This document shows, in pieces, positions 63,965 to 64,000 of a stretch of 64,000 nt of DNA (within the stretch, counting starts at the first letter, position 1; every line of letters begins with the position of its first letter). Under the pieces are notes generated by a model, which was not told the DNA's origin, made no database searches, and saw nothing but the letters and a program-made list of their open reading frames with translations. A program made the translations under genes and the position numbers. Origin of the DNA: Streptomyces sp. NBC_00775 (GTDB lineage: Bacteria; Actinomycetota; Actinomycetes; Streptomycetales; Streptomycetaceae); the NCBI RefSeq assembly GCF_036347135.1, contig NZ_CP108938.1:3224001-3288000 (forward strand), read 5' to 3'.

Positions 63965-64000
63965 GTGTCGAGCGCACCCGAGCAGGAGGCAGTCCAGGAG
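63965..64000 (+). CDS. Start of a rightward gene (partial, 12 codons)
   Basis: GTG 63965 behind GGGAGG (8 bp spacing) opens a frame reading SSAPEQEAVQE to the window edge. It is divergent from L,D-transpeptidase 2, with about 150 bp between starts. In S. coelicolor, from memory, the gene in this position encodes a glycogen debranching enzyme (GlgX); twelve codons are not enough to confirm it. Confidence 0.45.
   Translation, partial: MSSAPEQEAVQE

Overview
The base composition (very high GC with G/C-rich third positions), frequent GTG starts, GTGA stop/start overlaps, twin-arginine and lipobox export signals, and the content and order of the genes all point to a Streptomyces chromosome core region. 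From memory, the gene order resembles the S. coelicolor SCO5456 to SCO5501 interval; this was not checked by search. No tRNA, rRNA, CRISPR array, intact insertion sequence or prophage was seen.

Layout. 1-3723: partial acidic protein, GNAT acetyltransferase, MMPL transporter and a small membrane protein. 3824-7401: the gatC-gatA-(80-aa membrane protein)-gatB operon for transamidation of misacylated tRNA. 7850-13588: a membrane GGDEF/EAL protein (rmdB-like), NAD-dependent DNA ligase ligA and a MetE-like methionine synthase. 13756-21440: SDR, LOG-family protein, DUF427 protein, hydrolase, mnmA, Tat-exported amidase, multicopper oxidase and cysteine desulfurase; mnmA and the desulfurase are the sulfur-relay pair for tRNA 2-thiouridine. 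21530-29523: small membrane proteins divergent from a FabR-like TetR regulator, a lipoprotein, a WYL regulator divergent from a DinB-like protein, a thioesterase, an esterase, a TRIC channel and an M1 aminopeptidase. 29630-35968: a complete five-gene peptide ABC transporter operon. 36372-43745: two SseB-like genes, a P-loop protein, then a tandem glycine riboswitch driving gcvT-gcvH-glyA, followed by sdaA. This module converts glycine to serine and serine to pyruvate. 43823-50635: small membrane protein plus WD40 protein, secreted phospholipase C, GH25 lysozyme, MOSC protein, two oxidoreductases and an AraC regulator. 50632-54035: a FadR-type regulator divergent from leuA, which has a leader-peptide attenuator and an overlapping ABC ATPase gene. 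54089-64000: EF-hand protein, MerR regulator, GNAT, a secreted ScARP/Scabin-like ADP-ribosyltransferase, YncE-like lipoprotein with a divergent NodB lipoprotein, an RsbW-like kinase, enoyl-CoA hydratase, two L,D-transpeptidases and the first codons of a further gene.

Most notable: (i) three in-frame TTA codons, read only by the bldA tRNA in Streptomyces, in the rmdB-like gene, the M1 aminopeptidase and the RsbW-like gene; (ii) a leaderless leuA leader peptide with four consecutive Leu codons, with a paired direct repeat shared with the divergent FadR-type regulator; (iii) the glycine riboswitch beside two serine-sensitivity (SseB) homologues; (iv) two gene-free segments (7491-7800 and 58789-59313) built from long inverted repeats, the second containing a 113-bp hairpin with 30-bp arms; (v) a membrane protein/WD40 pair that may be a reduced conflict-type system; and (vi) a NodB-fold lipoprotein whose catalytic TFDDG motif is replaced.
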